Positions 31,976 to 35,307 of a stretch of DNA of 35,307 bases are shown piece after piece. Location of the stretch: the NCBI GenBank assembly GCA_003243445.1, contig QFQQ01000065.1, positions 1-35,307 on the forward strand, given 5' to 3'. Below the pieces are notes generated by a model. That model was not told the origin of the DNA and searched no databases. It saw only the letters and a list, made by a program, of their open reading frames with translations. The stretch is from Citrobacter freundii (GTDB lineage: Bacteria; Bacteroidota; Bacteroidia; Chitinophagales; Chitinophagaceae). Every line of letters begins with the position of its first letter. Positions within the stretch are counted from its first letter, which is position 1. The translations under genes were made by a program, and so were the position numbers.

Positions 31976-33889
31976 ATGAAGAAACTCTATTTTGCTTTTT
32001 TCTGCTGTATCCTCAGTATTGCCGGATTTTCGCAGGGTTTCGATCCTATGAAAGTGGGAAAAAAGACAATGACGACCTATGGTAGGGCGATCAGTCTTGC
32101 CGAAAATGGCAAACTACAGGAAGCAATGAGCCTGCTGAAACAATGTATAGAAATGGAGCCCGGTTTTGTGGACGCATATCTCTCCCTGGGCGGCGTTTAC
32201 AGTGAACTCAAAGATTATCAGCAAAGTCTCAGCTATTTCGAAAAAGCTTTTGCTATCGATGCAGACTATACCATTGAGTCCAAACTTCCTTATTCTATCA
32301 ACCTCGCACGCCTCGGACAATTCGACAAAGCCCTGGAAGCGATCAATTCATACCTGGGTAAAAATCCTCCGGCCAATTCGAATACAACCAAGGCCGCAGA
32401 ATTTAGAAAAAAGACTTACACGTTTGCGGTCGAATATGCGAAACAACACCCCGCCGGTACGTATGTATTTAATCCCATAAATGTGGGCGATGCCATTAAT
32501 ACCAGCGAGTCAGAATATTTTCCTTCCCTGACGATCGATGGGAGTGAGTTTGTTTTTACGCGCCGTGTCGGCAACAACGAAGATTTTTATCACAGCAAAC
32601 GAGAAGGCAATGGCTGGAGCAAGGCTACGCCCATTCCCGGTTCGGTGAATACGGAAATGAATGAAGGCGCACAAAACATTTCCCAGGATGGCGAGTGGCT
32701 GGTATTCACCGGTTGCAACCGCCCGGATGGGATGGGCAGTTGTGACCTTTATATCTCGCGGCTCACACCAACCGGTTGGGATGAGGCAACAAATCTCGGA
32801 GGAAAAGTCAATTCCGATCAATGGGATTCGCAGCCCTGCCTTTCCCCCGATAAACGTGATCTTTATTTTTCCAGCCGCCGCTATGGCGGTTTGGGCGGAT
32901 GCGATATCTGGGTTTGTCATCTCCAGGCAAATGGCCGCTGGAGCGAACCTGAAAATCTCGGACCATCTGTCAACACACCCGGTGATGAACAATGTCCGTT
33001 TATACACGCCGATAACCAGACCCTGTACTTCACTTCCAACTACTGGCCCGGCTATGGTGATGAGGATATTTTCTATGCGAAAAAAGGACCGGGAGGAGAC
33101 TGGAGCAAACCCACCAACCTAGGTTACCCGATCAATACGATCGATCGCGAAGGCACTTTGTTTGTAACCGCCGACGGAAAGACCGCCTACTATGCCAGTG
33201 ACAGGATCGGCACAAAAGGCGGACTGGATATTTACAGTTTTGAATTACGCGAAGATCTCCGTCCTGCAAAAACACTTTGGGTAAGAGGCCAGGTATTTGA
33301 TAAAAAAACCACCAAAGGGTTGCCTTCTGAAGTGGAACTGACGGATCTCGCCACTCGCCAGATCATTTCCAAAGTGCAAACAGATGAAAACGGCAAATAC
33401 CTGATCACGCTTCCTGTGGGGAAAAATTATGTGTTCAATGTGAACAGGAAAGGATACTTATTCTTCTCGGATAATTTCATGCTGGAAAGCAATTCCCCAG
33501 ATTCCACCTATGAAAAAAATATCCCGCTTCAGCCGATCGAAGTCAATGCAACACTCGTGCTCAACAACATTTTCTTTGATGTAAATAAGTTTGATCTTAA
33601 ACCTGAGTCGCAGATAGAACTGGATAAGATCGTTCAGTTGATGAATGACAACCCAACTGTTCAAGTAGAGATCAGTGGTCATACTGATAACGTAGGAAAG
33701 CCTGCTGAAAATCTCGTTCTCTCCGACAAACGTGCGAAGACAGTTGTAGCATACCTGATCAATAAACGCATCGCGCCTGCGCGATTCACCTGGAAAGGAT
33801 TGGGAGAAACACAACCTGTGGCAGATAATAAAACAGGGGAGGGAAGGGCGAAGAACAGGCGAACGGAGATGAAGATCACGGCGCAGTAG
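31976..33889 (+). CDS. PorE-like protein: TPR, beta-propeller, CRD and OmpA domains
   Basis: 637 residues from ATG 31976 (MKKLYFAFFCCILSIAGFSQG, a signal peptide); the in-frame ATG at 31859 lies in a repeat and is rejected. Domains in order: TPR repeats about 33-130; a WD40-like (PD40) propeller about 175-425, with repeated INTSESEYFPSLTIDGSEFVFTRR, DQWDSQPCLSPDKRDLYFSSRR and DEQCPFIHADNQTLYFTSN blades; a carboxypeptidase regulatory-like domain about 435-520; and an OmpA C-terminal domain about 530-637 with the peptidoglycan-binding residues Asp571 and Arg586. This order is that of PorE, which ties the type IX secretion machinery to peptidoglycan, but Bacteroidota encode several such proteins and no other Por gene is adjacent, so I do not give the symbol. 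No lipobox, unlike PorE. Confidence 0.9.
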   Translation: MKKLYFAFFCCILSIAGFSQGFDPMKVGKKTMTTYGRAISLAENGKLQEAMSLLKQCIEMEPGFVDAYLSLGGVYSELKDYQQSLSYFEKAFAIDADYTIESKLPYSINLARLGQFDKALEAINSYLGKNPPANSNTTKAAEFRKKTYTFAVEYAKQHPAGTYVFNPINVGDAINTSESEYFPSLTIDGSEFVFTRRVGNNEDFYHSKREGNGWSKATPIPGSVNTEMNEGAQNISQDGEWLVFTGCNRPDGMGSCDLYISRLTPTGWDEATNLGGKVNSDQWDSQPCLSPDKRDLYFSSRRYGGLGGCDIWVCHLQANGRWSEPENLGPSVNTPGDEQCPFIHADNQTLYFTSNYWPGYGDEDIFYAKKGPGGDWSKPTNLGYPINTIDREGTLFVTADGKTAYYASDRIGTKGGLDIYSFELREDLRPAKTLWVRGQVFDKKTTKGLPSEVELTDLATRQIISKVQTDENGKYLITLPVGKNYVFNVNRKGYLFFSDNFMLESNSPDSTYEKNIPLQPIEVNATLVLNNIFFDVNKFDLKPESQIELDKIVQLMNDNPTVQVEISGHTDNVGKPAENLVLSDKRAKTVVAYLINKRIAPARFTWKGLGETQPVADNKTGEGRAKNRRTEMKITAQ

Positions 33890-33902
33890 GGATTACGAAA
33901 AA

Positions 33903-34037
33903 AGTTTAATAGGTTTGAGAAGTTTAATGGGTTTCAACGGTTGCTACCGCCGATTGTAGTGAGTAGCCGGTAGGTGGAAAACTGCCAGTGGAGGAATCTA
34001 TTAAACCTTTGAAACCTGTTAAACCTCTCAAACCTCT
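33903..34037. repeat. Period-9 palindrome with TTAAACC units, element F
   Basis: Same plan as the GGTTCC elements but with locus-specific units: left arm GTTTAATAG, GTTTGAGAA, GTTTAATGG, GTTTCAACG; right arm TTAAACCTT, TGAAACCTG, TTAAACCTC, TCAAACCTC. The core GGTTGCTACCGCCGATTGTAG is on the plus strand and matches A/B at its start. It begins 13 bases after the stop of the PorE-like gene and ends just before the start of the Amj gene. Confidence 0.9.
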
Positions 34038-34043
34038 CGCCCA

Positions 34044-34844
34044 ATGACCTCCCAGGTAATGATCGTACTGATGCTGACATTCGTCATCAATCTTATTACT
34101 ACGCTATCGTATGCTGTGAGGATTGTTGGAATAAGAACGGGCAGGATCGCGATCTCGTTTGCATTGTTTAATATATTGGTTGTTGTGTCCAGGACGGCGA
34201 ATGGGTTTCAGGCGCCGCTGCTTGCGAAAACGGTGGAGAATGATATTGCGAATGGTGTTTATAATAACACAGAAGCATTCCGCTATGTGATCCTGTCGTG
34301 TACGCTGGCAACGATCTGTGGAGCATTGCTGATCCCGACCTTTCAGCGGGTTTTATCAAGGGCCGTTATCGGTTTCAGCGAACATAAGTCGATTCCCAAA
34401 CTGATCTATCATGGTTTTTCGAAAACCGGTATTCTTTGTTTCCGGGACAACCTGACCTTACCCTCTTCACAAAATCTTTCACAACTCAGCGAAGAAAAGC
34501 AATTTCCCTGGCGGATATTCCTGCTGAACGTTGTTGCGGTGGCAATTCTCACCATCGGTGTTCTATCCGCAGTTTATGCGGCCTACATCAATCCGCAATA
34601 CAGGACCACTGCGAGTAACTTGTCTGCATTCATCAATGGTTTCGCAACGATCCTGATGTTTGCGTTCATTGATCCGCATTTATCGGCTATGACGGATGAT
34701 GTGGTGCTGGGCAAATGCAGCGAAGCAACATTCAGAAAATACATTGTGTATATGACGCTGGCGAGATTGGCGGGAACATTGCTTGCGCAGGCGTTGTTTA
34801 TCCCGGGTGCGAATTTGATCGCGGAGTTGGCAACGAGGATCTAG
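34044..34844 (+). CDS. Amj-family lipid II flippase (DUF2837)
   Basis: 266 residues, integral membrane, six or more hydrophobic segments (about 4-26, 34-52, 83-105, 160-182, 202-218, 240-262). The sequence VINLITTLSYAVRIVGIRTGRIAISFALFNILVVVSRTANGFQAPLLAK is typical of the Amj (YdaH) family. In Bacillus subtilis Amj is an alternative to MurJ that moves lipid II across the membrane for peptidoglycan synthesis; the function here is carried over by family. ATG 34044 directly follows the palindrome F; no clear promoter is seen, so it may be transcribed from upstream through the palindrome or from an element inside it. Confidence 0.9.
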   Translation: MTSQVMIVLMLTFVINLITTLSYAVRIVGIRTGRIAISFALFNILVVVSRTANGFQAPLLAKTVENDIANGVYNNTEAFRYVILSCTLATICGALLIPTFQRVLSRAVIGFSEHKSIPKLIYHGFSKTGILCFRDNLTLPSSQNLSQLSEEKQFPWRIFLLNVVAVAILTIGVLSAVYAAYINPQYRTTASNLSAFINGFATILMFAFIDPHLSAMTDDVVLGKCSEATFRKYIVYMTLARLAGTLLAQALFIPGANLIAELATRI

Positions 34845-34958
34845 ATCGGAACGCTGGAATTGATCATTCTTTCTCCTGCGATTTCATTCTTTGTTATTTC
34901 AACAAAGTTGAATGCTTCATCAGAAGCCTTCTACTTACGTGGTGCGGAATATACCAAT

Positions 34959-34974
34959 CTCTGTTATAACAGAG
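34959..34974. other. Perfect 16-base palindrome in the gene-free right end
   Basis: CTCTGTTATAACAGAG is a perfect self-complementary 16-mer, 115 bases after the Amj stop. It could be a protein-binding site or part of a decayed terminator, but no T-run follows. The open frames in 34845-35307 lack coding character. Confidence 0.5.
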
Positions 34975-35014
34975 CAAACTTCCTTTGTAGAAACAGGTCG
35001 GGCATACTTTCACT

Positions 35015-35286
35015 CACAATTGAAATTCAATGTCGTTTAGTTAATGGAAAGCTATTCGCTCTGCCTGGCGTAGGGGCCCCCTCTAAATCTCCCCCTTCAG
35101 GGGAGACTTTAGGTCGCCTTTTAAAGATTTATCATTTTATATCGAATACAGATGTACGATTCAAAAAAGAAGTGCCTTGTTGTAGGAAAGCAAAGTCTCC
35201 CCTGAAGGGGGAGATTTAGAGGGGGCCCCTACGCCAGGCAATTCATGCAGGTTTTGCTAACTAAACGACATCGAATTTTAATTGTG
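35015..35286. repeat. 272-bp nested inverted repeat, MITE-like
   Basis: Outer arms 35015-35043 and 35258-35286 (29 bp, 2 mismatches) enclose inner arms 35062-35110 and 35192-35240, a perfect 49-bp inverted repeat. The inner arm reads in part CCCCCTCTAAATCTCCCCC and TTCAGGGGAGACTTT. The 81-base centre (35111-35191) has no ORF. The CTCTAAATCTCCCCC text is familiar from intergenic repeats of many Bacteroidota genomes (recollection, not searched). No target-site duplication is evident. Together with the non-coding 34845-35014, this fills the right end of the window. Confidence 0.93.
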
Positions 35287-35307
35287 GGAGAACAATGCGC
35301 GGTCACA

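Noticed and set aside
34860..35219. Plus-strand open frames in the right end
   Set aside because: They run into the perfect inverted repeat, have no recognisable protein features and no promoter; explained by the MITE-like element.

Overview
The window looks like a chromosomal segment of a Bacteroidota bacterium, most likely from the Chitinophagaceae side of the phylum (inference). The signs are two SusC/SusD outer-membrane import pairs, a fused alpha/beta branched-chain keto-acid dehydrogenase E1, a TPR/beta-propeller/OmpA protein with the architecture of PorE, starts without Shine-Dalgarno sequences, and several promoters of the Bacteroidota type (TAnnTTTG at -7). No tRNA, rRNA, CRISPR array, transposase, integrase or phage gene was seen.

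Layout. (1) 1-4.5 kb: an efflux-type periplasmic adaptor (minus strand, its ABC partner presumably beyond the left edge), divergent from an NtrC-type sigma-54 activator and its histidine kinase, which overlap by 11 bp. The 3' end of the kinase gene and the palindrome behind it have been tandemly duplicated, leaving a kinase fragment. (2) 5-7.5 kb: a small exported Lys/Ala-rich protein and a second two-component system (kinase plus OmpR-type regulator). (3) 7.8-15.1 kb: housekeeping genes: keto-acid dehydrogenase E1, an FAH-family enzyme, the classic prs-rplY-pth cluster, a small membrane protein, radC and a DUF3467 protein. (4) 15.2-26 kb: two SusC/SusD loci on the minus strand, the first followed by a BT_3987/DUF1735-like lipoprotein. 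No glycosidase or dedicated regulator is next to them, so their substrates are open. (5) 26.7-29.8 kb: a helix-hairpin-helix protein with a predicted outer-membrane barrel, preceded by a second barrel-like gene interrupted by one in-frame TAG. (6) 30-34.8 kb: folD, queE, the PorE-like protein and an Amj-family lipid II flippase.

The most striking content is between the genes. Almost every spacer holds a long palindrome whose arms are built from short-period tandem units. At least four sequence families share this plan: period 9 (GTTCCAGAG-like, seven elements), period 8 (CTTACCGT, three), period 7 (AAAAAGT, three) and period 7 (CATCGAC, one). The period-9 family has a constant asymmetric core (GGTTGCTRCCGC ... 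AAGAACC), sits right behind stop codons, and its arms share locus-specific unit variants. A different nested palindrome of 272 bp with a perfect 49-bp inner arm lies at the right edge. I regard these satellite-armed hairpins as the best candidate for an undescribed system. They may be non-autonomous elements, terminators or mRNA 3'-end structures, and in two places they may contribute promoter elements.
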